A stretch of DNA of 49,164 bases from Mizugakiibacter sediminis (GTDB lineage: Bacteria; Pseudomonadota; Gammaproteobacteria; Xanthomonadales; Rhodanobacteraceae), in assembly GCF_000953855.2 (NCBI RefSeq), contig NZ_DF970222.1, positions 6,877-56,040 of the forward strand, in the 5' to 3' direction. The position numbers and the translations under genes are program-made. Position 1 is the first letter of the stretch. Every line of letters begins with the position of its first letter. Below, piece by piece: positions 1-9,061 of the stretch. Below the pieces are notes generated by a model. That model saw only the letters and a list, made by a program, of their open reading frames with translations. It ran no database searches and was not told the origin of the DNA.

Positions 1-1100
1 TCGAGCAGGCGGCCGGCGTCGTCGAAGCGGCCGGCGTCGATCGCCGCGCTGGCCTGCACGATCAGCGCCTGCGCGACCTGGCCCAGCCCGGCCTTGGCGC
101 GCGCGTTGTCGGGATCGACCGCCAGCACGGCGTCGAACTGCGCCAGCGCATTGTCGTCGCCCTCGCCGGTGAAGCGGCCGGCGCGCAGGAAGGCCTCGCC
201 GTCGGCGAGGCGCTTGTCCTGCGCGGCCTGCGCCTCGCGGTCGGCCTGCGCCAGCGCGGCGCGCAGGCTGGGCAGGTCGCCGTAGTTCGGCAGCAGCGCG
301 GTCAGGCGGTCGGCGAGCGCGCCGGCCTTCGCGCGGTCGCCCTGCGCCAGCGCCTCGCGCGCCTGCTGCGCCAGCGCGTCGCCGACCTGGTCGAGGCCGT
401 GGCGGGCGACGGCGTTGCCGGGATCGGTGGCGAGCGCGCGGCGGAACAGCGCCGCGGCGCCGTCGTCGCCGTCCAGACGCCCGTCCGCGAGCGCCTGGCG
501 GGCGCGTACGACCAGTGTTTCCAGCGCGCCGCTCTTGGTGCGCTCGGCGCGGATCGCCTGCGCCACGCGGTCGACGTCGGCGCCGCCGCCGAGCAGCGCG
601 CGCGCGGAAGCCAGCGCCGCGTCGGCATCGTCCAGCCGATGCTGGGCCAGCGCCTTGCGCGCCTGCTCGAGTTCGGCGTTGCCGACGTTCTTCAGCCCCT
701 GCAGGGCGTGCTCGTTGTCGGGCTCGAGCGCGCGCGCGGCTTCGTACAGCTCGCGCGCGCTGTCGCCGGCGCTGCCGTCCAGTTTGCCGGCGGCCAGCGC
801 CGCGTCGGCGCGCTCCAGCACGGAATTCAGTTCCGTGCGCGGCAGCAGCGCGCGCAGGCGGTCCTGGTGCACCACCGCCCAGCTGCCGGCGGCGAGCAGC
901 AGCACCGGCAGCAGCCACTTCCACGCGTGCCGGCGCGGACCGCGCGCGGGCGCCGCGCCGCCGGGGCGGCGCGGGGCGGCGTCGATCACGATGTGCGGCA
1001 GCCCGTCGTCGGCCGGCGGGGCGCCGGGCCGATCGAGGTCGAGGTCGCCGAGGGTGGGTTCGGTGCGGCCGCGCGGGGGAAGATCGTCTCGTCCGGCCAT
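1..1100 (-). CDS. TPR-like single-pass membrane protein, N-terminal part (3' end outside window)
   Basis: The reading frame is open from an ATG at 1100 to the window edge, giving about 366 residues with no stop seen. Residues 1-60 are polar, Pro/Arg-rich and look cytoplasmic. One membrane segment follows at about 61-77 (begins WKWLLPVLLLAAGSW). The rest is Ala-rich helical repeats of about 35-40 residues carrying phrases such as LEPDNEHAL, TDPGNAVAR and VDPDNARAK, which is the usual look of TPR-like units. A periplasmic repeat domain anchored in the inner membrane is inferred. In related genomes a protein of this type next to relA can end in a formylglycine-generating-enzyme (SUMF1) domain; that part would lie outside the window, so I cannot confirm it. 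No strong ribosome binding site precedes the ATG. Confidence 0.7.
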   Translation of the reverse strand, partial: MAGRDDLPPRGRTEPTLGDLDLDRPGAPPADDGLPHIVIDAAPRRPGGAAPARGPRRHAWKWLLPVLLLAAGSWAVVHQDRLRALLPRTELNSVLERADAALAAGKLDGSAGDSARELYEAARALEPDNEHALQGLKNVGNAELEQARKALAQHRLDDADAALASARALLGGGADVDRVAQAIRAERTKSGALETLVVRARQALADGRLDGDDGAAALFRRALATDPGNAVARHGLDQVGDALAQQAREALAQGDRAKAGALADRLTALLPNYGDLPSLRAALAQADREAQAAQDKRLADGEAFLRAGRFTGEGDDNALAQFDAVLAVDPDNARAKAGLGQVAQALIVQASAAIDAGRFDDAGRLL

Positions 1101-1173
1101 GGTCGACGCGGGTGGGGAATCGACCGTTAGATTAGCACCGGAGGCGCGGCGTTCCCCGACGCGCGCGCGCGAT

Positions 1174-3294
1174 TCAGCCCGCGGCCAGCCGGCGCGCGTC
1201 CAGCACGTTCGGCAGCGCGGCCAGCCTGGCCAGCAGCGCGGACAGTTGCTCGTAATCGCGCACGCGCAGGGTGAAGCGCATGTCCACCTCGGCGGTGCGT
1301 GTGGTGACGCGGCTGGACGAGGCGACGATGTGCGCGCCGCTGTTGGTGATCACGCTGGTGACGTCCTTGTGCAGGCCCTTGCGGTCGTAGCCGCGCACGT
1401 CGATGTCGACCTCGTAGGCCTGCGCCGGCGCGCGGCCCCACTCCACCTCGATCACGCGCTCGGGATCGCGCGCGCGCAGCCGCGCCAACGCGCGGCAGTC
1501 GGTGCGGTGGATCGACACGCCGCGGCCGCGGGTGATGAAGCCGGCGACCGGATCGCCGGGCAGCGGCTGGCAGCAGCGCGCCAGCACGGTGAGCAGGTTG
1601 CCCACGCCCTGGATGGTCAGCGCGCCGTGGTCGGCGGGCGCGCTGCGCTGCAGCGGCGCCGCGGACTGCGTCACCTCCGGCGGCGCGGCCGGCTCCTGCA
1701 GCGCGCGGGCGATCTGTCCCGGCGTCACCTCGCCCAGCGCCAGCGCGACCAGCAGCTCGTCGTGCGTCTTCAGGTGGAACTTCGCCGGCAGCTTCTCCGG
1801 CTCGGCGTTGGCCAGCGCGAGGCGCTTCAGCTCGCGCTCGAGGATGGCGCGGCCGACGGCCAGGTTGGTCTCGTGGTCGGCGCGGCGGAACCAGGCGCGC
1901 ACCTTTTCCTTCGCGCGCGCCGTGGCGAGGAAGCCGTGGTGCGGCGACAGCCAGTCGCGGCTGGGCTCGGACACCTTGCCGGTGAGGATCTCGATGCGGT
2001 CGCCGCTGGACGGCTGGAAGCCCAGCGGCACGATGCGGCCGTTGACCTTGGCGCCGCGGCAGCGGTGGCCGACCTCGGTGTGCACGTGGTAGGCGAAGTC
2101 GAGCACGGTGGCACCGCGCGGCAGGTCGAACACCTCGCCCTTCGGCGTCAGCAGGTAGACGCGGTCCTCCAGCAGGTCGGTGCGGAAGCCGGCCAGCAGC
2201 GCGGCGTCGTCCTCGCCATCGCCGCGGCCCTCCAGCAGGCGGCGCATCCACGCCACCTTGGCCTCGAAGCCGGGGTCGGCGCTGCCGCCTTCCTTGTAGC
2301 GCCAGTGCGCGGCGACGCCGAGCTCGGCGGCGCGGTGCATGGCGTGGGTGCGGATCTGCACCTCCAGCGTCTTGCCCTCGGGGCCGATCACCGCGGTGTG
2401 CAGCGAGCGGTAGTCGTTGCCCTTGGGACGCGCGATGTAGTCGTCGAACTCGCCGGGCACGTGCGGCCACAGCGAGTGCACCACGCCGAGCGCGGCGTAG
2501 CAGGCGGGCACGTCGTCGACCAGCACGCGCACCGCGCGGATGTCGTACAGGCCGGAGAAGTCGACGCCCTTGCGGCGCATCTTCTTCCAGATCGAGTAGA
2601 TGTGCTTCGGCCGCCCGGCCAGGTCGGCGCGGATGCCGGCCTGCTCCAGCGCCGCGCCCAGCGTGCGCACGCAGTCGGCGATGTAGGCCTCGCGGTCGGC
2701 GCGGCGCTCGTCGAGCAGCTGGGCGATGCGCTTGTAGGTGTCCGGCTGCAGGTAGCGGAACGCCAGGTCCTCCAGCTCCCACTTCAGCTGCCAGATGCCG
2801 AGACGGTTGGCCAGCGGCGCGTGGATGTCGGCGGTGAGCTGGGCCAGCGCGCGGCGCTCGTCCTCGGGCAGGGCGGCGGCCGCGCGCATGCGCGCCAGTT
2901 GCCGGGCCAGCAGCACGAACACCACGCGCAGGTCGCGGATGATCGCCAGCAGCAGCCGGCGCAGACCTTCGGCGCCGCCGCCCGGCGCGCGCTGCGCATG
3001 CAGCGCCCACACGCGTTCCGCGGCGAGCTGGCCCTCGACCAGGCGGCGCACGCCTTCGGGCAGCGCGGCCGCCTGCGCCGGCCAGTCAACCGGCGCCGCC
3101 CGCGCGCGTTCGAACCAGACAGCCGCGGCGAGCGTCTCGTCGTCGCAGCCGAGCGCTTCCAGCAGGTCCAGCACCGCGTTGCACTCCGCGGTCGCCGCGG
3201 CTGGAGGGCCGAGGGCGCGCAACGCGGCGTCCAGCAGCGGACCGCCGGCGCGCCGGCCGGTGCCATCCGGGACGATGTGCGGAGACGTCGCCAT
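1174..3294 (-). CDS. relA: GTP pyrophosphokinase RelA ((p)ppGpp synthetase I)
   Basis: This 706-residue ribosome-associated stringent-response enzyme makes (p)ppGpp from ATP and GTP/GDP when uncharged tRNA accumulates. The start at 3294 (MATSPHIVPDG) is chosen because an upstream in-frame extension would run through the divergent gene, and about 706 aa is close to the family norm. A degenerate hydrolase region covers about residues 30-190 and lacks the HD metal-site motif. The synthetase domain covers about 240-340 (YDIRAVR near 250, SLHTAVIGPEGKT, VQIRT). TGS lies at about 378-440 and a C-terminal ACT domain at about 627-706. Residues 282-285 read EFDD, the acidic ExDD signature of monofunctional RelA, not the RxKD of bifunctional SpoT/Rel. 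A -10-like TAAACT lies at 3331-3326 on the minus strand. Confidence 0.95.
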   Translation of the reverse strand: MATSPHIVPDGTGRRAGGPLLDAALRALGPPAAATAECNAVLDLLEALGCDDETLAAAVWFERARAAPVDWPAQAAALPEGVRRLVEGQLAAERVWALHAQRAPGGGAEGLRRLLLAIIRDLRVVFVLLARQLARMRAAAALPEDERRALAQLTADIHAPLANRLGIWQLKWELEDLAFRYLQPDTYKRIAQLLDERRADREAYIADCVRTLGAALEQAGIRADLAGRPKHIYSIWKKMRRKGVDFSGLYDIRAVRVLVDDVPACYAALGVVHSLWPHVPGEFDDYIARPKGNDYRSLHTAVIGPEGKTLEVQIRTHAMHRAAELGVAAHWRYKEGGSADPGFEAKVAWMRRLLEGRGDGEDDAALLAGFRTDLLEDRVYLLTPKGEVFDLPRGATVLDFAYHVHTEVGHRCRGAKVNGRIVPLGFQPSSGDRIEILTGKVSEPSRDWLSPHHGFLATARAKEKVRAWFRRADHETNLAVGRAILERELKRLALANAEPEKLPAKFHLKTHDELLVALALGEVTPGQIARALQEPAAPPEVTQSAAPLQRSAPADHGALTIQGVGNLLTVLARCCQPLPGDPVAGFITRGRGVSIHRTDCRALARLRARDPERVIEVEWGRAPAQAYEVDIDVRGYDRKGLHKDVTSVITNSGAHIVASSSRVTTRTAEVDMRFTLRVRDYEQLSALLARLAALPNVLDARRLAAG

Positions 3295-3357
3295 GCCACG
3301 GCCGAAAGGTCTTCGAAAGGCCTCCAGTTTAGCCGTTGTGACGCGGCTCACGGACCT

Positions 3358-3387
3358 TTGTGCCGCGCCCGTGCCGCTTGCTATGAT
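3358..3387 (+). promoter_or_regulatory. Candidate sigma-70 promoter with near-leaderless start
   Basis: TTGTGC (3358-3363), an 18-base spacer and TATGAT (3382-3387). The expected transcription start falls at about 3394-3395, on the ATG of the downstream gene, which has no Shine-Dalgarno sequence. A leaderless mRNA is therefore inferred. An in-frame ATG at 3383 lies inside the -10 box and so is unlikely to be the start. Confidence 0.5.
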
Positions 3388-3394
3388 CGATCGC

Positions 3395-3880
3395 ATGCCT
3401 ACCCTCCGCTCGACCTCCCTCGCCGCCGCGCTGTTCGCCGTCGCGCTGGCGGCGACCCCGGTGCTGCATGCGCAACAGTCGTTCTCCTCGCTGGAGGAGC
3501 GCATGTCCTCCGCCGAGTTCAAGGCCGCCGGTCTCGACAAGCTCACCCCCGAGGAGCTGAAGACCCTCGACGAGTGGCTGCGCACCCACGGCACCGGCGG
3601 CACGCAGCTGGTCACGCCGGGCGGCAAGCCGGTGTTCTATCCCAGCGAGGCCGCGCGCAAGGAAGAACAGGGCCATCTGGTCGGCCGCTTCGCCGGCTGG
3701 ACCGGCGGCAGCGTGTTCACCCTCGACAACGGCCAGGTGTGGAAGCAGGCCGAATCGGGCAGCTACGTCTGCCCCGAGCGCGACAACCCCGCCGTCACCC
3801 TGAAGCCGATGCTGCTGGGCAGCTGGCTGATGTACGTGGAAGGCTGTAACCAGAGCGTAAGAGTCCAGCGGATACGCTGA
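3395..3880 (+). CDS. Secreted protein of unknown function, tandem paralogue 1
   Basis: A 161-residue protein with a Sec signal peptide (MPTLRSTSLAAALFAVALAA, cleavage probably after LHA). The mature protein opens with SFSSLEERM, followed by FKAAGLDKLTPEELKTLDEWL. The C-terminal half holds GRFAGWTGGSVFTLDNGQVWKQ, which looks like a small beta domain, and two cysteines (in VCPER and EGCNQ) that could form a disulfide. The following gene has the same order of motifs, so the two are tandem duplicates that have diverged. I know of no assigned function. An exported, envelope-located role is inferred from the signal peptide. The -10 box sits just upstream of the ATG and no ribosome binding site is seen. 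Confidence 0.8.
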   Translation: MPTLRSTSLAAALFAVALAATPVLHAQQSFSSLEERMSSAEFKAAGLDKLTPEELKTLDEWLRTHGTGGTQLVTPGGKPVFYPSEAARKEEQGHLVGRFAGWTGGSVFTLDNGQVWKQAESGSYVCPERDNPAVTLKPMLLGSWLMYVEGCNQSVRVQRIR

Positions 3881-3969
3881 GCGGGTCGTCGCGACCGCGT
3901 GTCCGCCGCGCGGCCCACGCGCGGACGCCAGCGGCCGCGACGCGTTCCTCCTGCCAGCGAGTCTCCGCC

Positions 3970-4467
3970 ATGCACCTGCCGCGCCTGCGTTTCCTCGCCC
4001 TCGCCTGCCTGCTCGCCGCGCCGCTGCTCGCGGCCGGCGCCGAACCGGCGCCGCACGGCTTCTCCTCGCTCGAGGAAACCATGCCCTACGCCACCTTCCG
4101 GAAGCTCGGCCTGGACAAGCTCAGCCCCGAGCAACTCGAAGGCCTGAACGCGTGGCTGCGCGAGCACGGCATGCCCGGCCAGGCACCGGCGGCGCCGGGC
4201 GCCGGCGCGGCGGCCGCGAACGCGGCCGCGGCGAGCGCCCCGGCGCGCGCCTTCAGCAGCCGCATCGCCGGCAAGTTCAGCGGCTGGAACTTCGACACCG
4301 TGCTGACCCTGGAGAACGGCCAGAAGTGGCGCGTGCTGGACCACGATCCGGTGCTGGCCAATCCCCGCATGAATCCCAAGGTCACGCTCGAGCCCGGCAT
4401 GTTCGGCAGTTGGTCGCTGAGCGTCGAAGGCGTGACGGAAGTCGCCCACGTCGCGCCGGTGCCCTGA
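3970..4467 (+). CDS. Secreted protein of unknown function, tandem paralogue 2
   Basis: A 165-residue exported protein with a signal peptide ending near AAGAEPAP. It shares with its upstream neighbour the block FSSLEETM, then FRKLGLDKLSPEQLEGLNAWL, and the C-terminal FSGWNFDTVLTLENGQKWRV. The middle differs: it has an Ala/Pro-rich linker (about residues 78-97) and lacks the two cysteines of paralogue 1. The 89-base gap between the two genes is compatible with co-transcription. The repeated helix-then-beta architecture suggests one conserved fold duplicated locally. The function is unknown. The gene faces the end of hrpA across 155 bases that hold no recognisable gene. Confidence 0.8.
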   Translation: MHLPRLRFLALACLLAAPLLAAGAEPAPHGFSSLEETMPYATFRKLGLDKLSPEQLEGLNAWLREHGMPGQAPAAPGAGAAAANAAAASAPARAFSSRIAGKFSGWNFDTVLTLENGQKWRVLDHDPVLANPRMNPKVTLEPGMFGSWSLSVEGVTEVAHVAPVP

Positions 4468-4622
4468 CACGCCCCTTCGGCTCCGCACCCGCGGCGCTAC
4501 GCTCGGGGCGAACGGCGACCCGGCCGATCCGACCGGTAACGACTGGCCGAGCGCTAGCGGCGTTCATCCGCGTCGATCGGTGTCCAGCAATCTCTTCCGG
4601 CCGGATACCGCAGAGATGCTGC

Positions 4623-7600
4623 TCAGCCCAGCGCCTCCAGCGCCTTCGCCAGGCGCTTGGGCGAGACCGGTTCGGCGGTCTTCAGCTCCTGCGCGAACAG
4701 CGACACGCGCAGTTCCTCGATCAGCCAGCGCAGCGCGTCCAGTTCTGCCGATGGCGCGCCGCGCGCGCGCTTGCGGTACTCGCGCCAGTACGGCTGCACC
4801 TGCAGCATGCGCGCCTGGTCGCGCGCGGGGTCCTGGCGCAGGCGCTCGGCGCGCAGGCGCATCGCGCGCAGGTAGCGCGGATAGTGCGCCAGCCGCGCCG
4901 CCGGCAGCTCGCGCAGGAAGTGCGGCGCGAGCAGCGCCTCGCGCTGCTCGCGCAGGTCGTCGTAGCTGGCGCGCGCGAAGCCGAGCAGCGGCGGCTCCAG
5001 CCACGGCGCCAGCTCCGCCTGCGCCTCGACGATCGGCTCGGCCAGCTTCAGGCGTTCCACCGCGGCGGCGAACAGTTCGCGCGCGAGCTCCGCGCGCAGC
5101 GCCTCGAACGCGGCGCGCGTGCGCACGTCGAGGTCGCGCGCGGCCAGCAGGTCGCGGAAGCCGGCCTCGACCAGGTCGTCGCGCAGCGCGTCGGCGCCGC
5201 CCAGCGGCGCGTACTTCAGCGCCAGCGCGTTGCCGATCGGCAGCTGCCGGCGCGCGCGCTTGAACTCGCCGGCCAGCGCGTTGCGCAGCAGCCGCGTCAC
5301 GCCGGCGACGTGCGCGGCGCGCGCCTCGTCGGCCTGTTCGAACACGCGCAACGCGGCGGTCTCGCCGAGATCGACCAGCGCCGGATACGCGGCCAGGCCG
5401 CCGGCGGCGCGCACCTCACGCGGGATGTCCTCGAACTCGAACGCGGCCACTTCCTCGCGCACCAGCTCGGCGTCGGCCTTGCGCGCGAACGCTTCGCGCG
5501 CACGCGCCGACCACTCGGCGCGGATCGCCTCGAGGTCGCGACCCTCCGCCAGCGTGCGGCCGGACTCGTCGTGCACGCGGAAGCGCATGCGCAGGTGCGC
5601 CGGCAGCTCGCTGCCGGCGAAGGCGCCGCCGTCGATGGCGACGCCGGTCGTGCGCGCGAGGAACGCCGCCAGCGCCTCGGCCAGCGGCCGATCGCGCGGC
5701 GCCTCGGCCTCGGCGAAGGCGCGCGCGAAGTCCGGCGCCGGCACGAAGTTGCGGCGCAGCGCCTTGGGCAGGCCGCGGATCAGTTCGGCCGCCTTGTCGG
5801 CCAGCAGGCCCGGCACCAGCCACTCGCAGCGCACCGCCGGCACCGCGTTCAACAGCGCCAGCGGCAGGTTCAGCGTGACGCCGTCGGCGGGATCGCCGGG
5901 CACGAAGCGGTAGTCGAGGCGCAGGCGGTGGCCGGCGATCTCGAGCGCGGCCGGGTAGGCGCGCGCGTCCAGCGCGGTCGCGCCGTCCAGGACGTCGTCC
6001 AGCGTCCAGCGCAACGCCGCCTGCTCGGCCGGCGCGGCGCGACGGTACCAGGCGTCCAGCGCCGCCGCGCCGGCGATGTCGGCAGGCAGCTTGCCGGCGA
6101 AGAACGCGGCCAGCGCCTCCTCCGGTTTCAGCAGGCCCTGGCGGCGCTGCTTGGCCTCCAGCTCGCGCGCCTGCTCCAGCACGCGCGCGTTGGCGCGCAC
6201 GAAGTCGGCGCGGCAGTCGATGTCGCAGCGCGCCAGCGCTTCGCGCAGGAACACCGCGTGCGCCTGCGCCGGGTCCTGGCGCTGGAAGACCACCGCGCGT
6301 TTTTCCACCAGCACGAGGCCGAACAGCACGGTCTGCTCGTAGGCCACCACCACGCCGCGCTTGCGCGACCAGTGCACGTCGCGATGGCTGCGCCGCACCA
6401 GGTGCGCGGCCTGCTGCTCGATCCACTCGGGCTCGACGCGCGCGCAGGTCATGCCCCACACCTTGCCGCCCAGGTCGACGATCTGCGCCGCCAGCAGCCA
6501 CGGCGGCGCGGCCTTGGCGAGCGCCGAACCGGGGAAGATCTGGAAGCGCCGCTCGCGCGTGCCGCGATAGACGCCGCGCTCGTCCTTGCGCCCGACCTGC
6601 GTGGGCAGGCCGGCGAGCAGGCAGCGGTGCAGCGCCTCGTACTCCGCCGTCTCCGCGCGCGACTTCCAGCCGAGTTCCTGCGCCAGCAGCAGCAACTGCC
6701 GGTGCAGCTCGCGCCACTCGCGCATGCGCAGGAAGCTGAGGAAGTGCCGCGCGCACCACTCGCGCAGCTTCGACTGGCCGAGCTCCTCGTGCGCGGCGCC
6801 GTAGGCCTGCCACAGGCGCAGCACGGAGACGAAGTCGGACCTGGGATCGGCGAACGCCGCATGCGCGGCGTCGGCCTGCTGCCGCGCGTCGGCCGGGCGC
6901 TCGCGCGGGTCCTGGATGCCGAGGAAGGCGACGATCGGCAGCAGCTCGCGCAGCGCGCCGAGCCGCGCGGCCTCGACCAGCATGCGCGCCAGCTGCACGT
7001 CGATCGGCAGCCTGGCCAGCGTGCGGCCGATCGGCGTGAGGCGGCGGCGCTCGTCGATCGCGCCGAGCTCGGTCAGGCGCCGGTAGCCGTCGGCGATCGC
7101 GCGCTCCTCGGGCGCGTCGAGGAACGGGAACGCCTCCACCTCGCCCAGCTCCAGCGCCAGCATGCGCAGGATCACGCCGGCCAGCGAGGAGCGCAGCAGC
7201 TCGGGGTCGGTGTAGCGCGGGCGGGCGGCGTAATCCTCCTCCGCGTACAGCCGGTAGCAGACGCCGGGACCGACGCGGCCGCAGCGGCCCTTGCGCTGGT
7301 CGGCGGCGGCCTGCGAGATCGGCTCGACGTGCAGGCGTTCGAGCTGGCTGCGCTGGCTGTAACGCTTGACGCGCGCGGTGCCGGTGTCGACCACGTAGCG
7401 GATGCGCGGCACCGTCAGCGAGGTCTCGGCGACGTTGGTGGCGAGCACCACGCGGCGCTGCGGCCCGGGCTTGAACACGCGGTCCTGCTCGGCCGCGGAC
7501 AGCCGCGCGTACAACGGCAGCACCTCGGTCTCGCGGAACTTGCGCCGCGCCAGCGCGAGGTGCGCGTCGCGGATCTCGCGCTCGCCGGGCAGGAACACCA

Positions 7601-8465
7601 GCACGTCGCCGCGCGGGTCCTCGGCGGTGATCGCCTCGACCGCCTCGACCACCTGTTCGGCGAGGTTGGCCTCGCCGCGCTCCGCCGGCGGGCGCCAGCG
7701 CACCTCGACCGGCCAGGTGCGGCCCTCCACCTCGACCACCGGCGCGCCGCCGAAATGCGCGGCGAAGCGTGCGGTGTCGATGGTCGCCGAGGTGACGATC
7801 AGCTTGAGGTCGGGCCGGCGCGGCAGCAGGCGCTTGAGGTAGCCCAGCAGGAAGTCGATGTTGAGGCTGCGCTCGTGCGCCTCGTCCAGGATGATCGTGT
7901 CGTAGGCGCTCAGCCAGCGATCCGCGCCGGTCTCGGCCAGCAGGATGCCGTCGGTCATGAACTTGACCAGCGTGTCCTCGCCGACCTGCTCGGTGAAGCG
8001 CACCTGGAAACCGACCCGGCCGCCGATCGTCGTGCCCAGCTCCTCGGCGACGCGCCGCGCCACCGCGCGCGCGGCCAGCCGGCGCGGCTGGGTGCAGCCG
8101 ATCATTCCGGCCTCGCCGCGGCCGGCGGCGAGGCAGAGCTTGGGCAACTGCGTGGTCTTGCCGGAGCCGGTCTCGCCGGCGACGACGACGACCTGGTGTT
8201 CGCGGATCAGGCGCACCAGCTCGTCCGCCCTGGCCGCGAGCGGCAGCGATTCGTCCAGCCGGATCGCCGGCTTGGCCGCGGCGCGCGCCGCGCGCCGCGC
8301 GGCGGAGGCCTCGATGTCGGCGGCCAGCGCGGCGAGGCGCGCCGGCTCGGCCTGCCGCGCCAGCGCGCGCCAGCGCCCCAGCAGGCGGCCGTAGTCGCGC
8401 GTGCAGACGCCGCCGAGCGCCTGGCGCAGCGATGCGACGGTGGGCGGTGACAACGTTTCGTTCAT
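4623..8465 (-). CDS. hrpA: ATP-dependent RNA helicase HrpA
   Basis: A 1280-residue DEAH-box RNA helicase, close to the roughly 1300 residues of the E. coli enzyme. Walker A is GETGSGKT at 97-104, DEAH is at 194-197 and SAT at 226-228. The motif VI region contains QRKGRCGRVGPG, followed by winged-helix/ratchet and OB-type regions, and a long HrpA-specific C-terminal half (DUF3418 type) that separates it from shorter HrpB proteins. Family members act in RNA processing and rescue of stalled ribosomes. The ATG at 8465 is supported by the divergent dps gene. A -10 hexamer TATGAT lies at 8482-8477, only 11 bases upstream, so the mRNA leader would be about 5 bases. Confidence 0.95.
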   Translation of the reverse strand: MNETLSPPTVASLRQALGGVCTRDYGRLLGRWRALARQAEPARLAALAADIEASAARRAARAAAKPAIRLDESLPLAARADELVRLIREHQVVVVAGETGSGKTTQLPKLCLAAGRGEAGMIGCTQPRRLAARAVARRVAEELGTTIGGRVGFQVRFTEQVGEDTLVKFMTDGILLAETGADRWLSAYDTIILDEAHERSLNIDFLLGYLKRLLPRRPDLKLIVTSATIDTARFAAHFGGAPVVEVEGRTWPVEVRWRPPAERGEANLAEQVVEAVEAITAEDPRGDVLVFLPGEREIRDAHLALARRKFRETEVLPLYARLSAAEQDRVFKPGPQRRVVLATNVAETSLTVPRIRYVVDTGTARVKRYSQRSQLERLHVEPISQAAADQRKGRCGRVGPGVCYRLYAEEDYAARPRYTDPELLRSSLAGVILRMLALELGEVEAFPFLDAPEERAIADGYRRLTELGAIDERRRLTPIGRTLARLPIDVQLARMLVEAARLGALRELLPIVAFLGIQDPRERPADARQQADAAHAAFADPRSDFVSVLRLWQAYGAAHEELGQSKLREWCARHFLSFLRMREWRELHRQLLLLAQELGWKSRAETAEYEALHRCLLAGLPTQVGRKDERGVYRGTRERRFQIFPGSALAKAAPPWLLAAQIVDLGGKVWGMTCARVEPEWIEQQAAHLVRRSHRDVHWSRKRGVVVAYEQTVLFGLVLVEKRAVVFQRQDPAQAHAVFLREALARCDIDCRADFVRANARVLEQARELEAKQRRQGLLKPEEALAAFFAGKLPADIAGAAALDAWYRRAAPAEQAALRWTLDDVLDGATALDARAYPAALEIAGHRLRLDYRFVPGDPADGVTLNLPLALLNAVPAVRCEWLVPGLLADKAAELIRGLPKALRRNFVPAPDFARAFAEAEAPRDRPLAEALAAFLARTTGVAIDGGAFAGSELPAHLRMRFRVHDESGRTLAEGRDLEAIRAEWSARAREAFARKADAELVREEVAAFEFEDIPREVRAAGGLAAYPALVDLGETAALRVFEQADEARAAHVAGVTRLLRNALAGEFKRARRQLPIGNALALKYAPLGGADALRDDLVEAGFRDLLAARDLDVRTRAAFEALRAELARELFAAAVERLKLAEPIVEAQAELAPWLEPPLLGFARASYDDLREQREALLAPHFLRELPAARLAHYPRYLRAMRLRAERLRQDPARDQARMLQVQPYWREYRKRARGAPSAELDALRWLIEELRVSLFAQELKTAEPVSPKRLAKALEALG

Positions 8466-8476
8466 AGGAACCGCGC

Positions 8477-8482
8477 ATCATA
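8477..8482 (-). promoter_or_regulatory. Candidate -10 box of hrpA
   Basis: TATGAT on the minus strand, 11 bases upstream of the hrpA ATG. No good -35 match is seen at 17-19 bases. It mirrors the TATGAT at 3382-3387 in front of the secreted tandem gene. A nearly leaderless transcript is inferred. Confidence 0.4.
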
Positions 8483-8575
8483 GCCGCACGCTATCGGCGG
8501 CATCGAACGCTTCCATTTCCTTTCGCCGCCGTGGCGCATTAGGCTGGAAACCCCTCTGGCAAGGAGAAGCATCCC

Positions 8576-9043
8576 ATGGCGATCGACATCGGCATTTCCA
8601 AGAAGGACCGGGAAAGCATCGCGAAGCACCTCTCCAAGCTGCTCGCCGACACCTATTCGCTCTACCTCAAGACCCACGCCTTCCACTGGAACGTGACGGG
8701 TCCGATGTTCAACACGCTGCACCTGATGTTCGAGCAGCAGTACAACGCGCTGTGGACCGCGGCGGACGCCATCGCCGAACGCATCCGCGCGCTGGACGTG
8801 GTGGCGCCGGGCTCCTACACCCAGTTCGGCAAGCTCACCGCGATCCGGGAGGAAACCGGCGTGCCGGAGTGGAAGGTGATGGTCGAGCAGCTCGTCGAGG
8901 GCCACGAGACGGTGGCGCGCACTGCGCGCGAGACCTTCAAGGCCGCCGACAAGGCCGACGACCAGCCCACCGCCGACCTCGCCACCCAGCGCATGCAGGA
9001 GCACGAGAAGACGGCTTGGATGCTGCGCTCGCTGCTGAAGTAG
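8576..9043 (+). CDS. dps: Dps family DNA-binding ferritin-like protein
   Basis: A 155-residue mini-ferritin that oxidises Fe(II) with peroxide, stores iron in a dodecameric shell and protects or compacts DNA in stress. The ferroxidase ligands are in place: H37 ([10 protein letters not shown]), H49 and E53, D64 and E68 ([11 protein letters not shown]). The length is normal for the family. The N-terminus has several lysines ([14 protein letters not shown]), as in DNA-binding members. A clear AAGGAG lies at correct spacing before the ATG. A GC-rich hairpin overlaps the stop codon. The gene is divergent from hrpA across 110 bases. A TAGGCT -10-like box lies at 8540-8545. I see no OxyR site that I could defend. 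Confidence 0.95.
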   Translation: MAIDIGISKKDRESIAKHLSKLLADTYSLYLKTHAFHWNVTGPMFNTLHLMFEQQYNALWTAADAIAERIRALDVVAPGSYTQFGKLTAIREETGVPEWKVMVEQLVEGHETVARTARETFKAADKADDQPTADLATQRMQEHEKTAWMLRSLLK

Positions 9044-9061
9044 GCGCCGGAAACCGGCGCC
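9043..9061 (+). terminator. GC hairpin at the end of dps
   Basis: GGCGCCGG, loop AAA, CCGGCGCC: a perfect 8-bp stem that starts on the last base of the dps stop codon. No T-run follows, so it may be a weak terminator or an mRNA-stabilising 3' hairpin. Confidence 0.55.

Noticed and set aside
415-3849. 1144-residue open frame on the plus strand
   Set aside because: It lies antisense to the TPR-like gene and relA and is low-complexity Arg/Ala/Gly/Gln-rich. High-GC codon bias opens such shadow frames.
4152-8450. 1432-residue plus-strand frame opposite hrpA
   Set aside because: A shadow of hrpA with no domain motifs; the minus-strand frame has every DEAH helicase motif.
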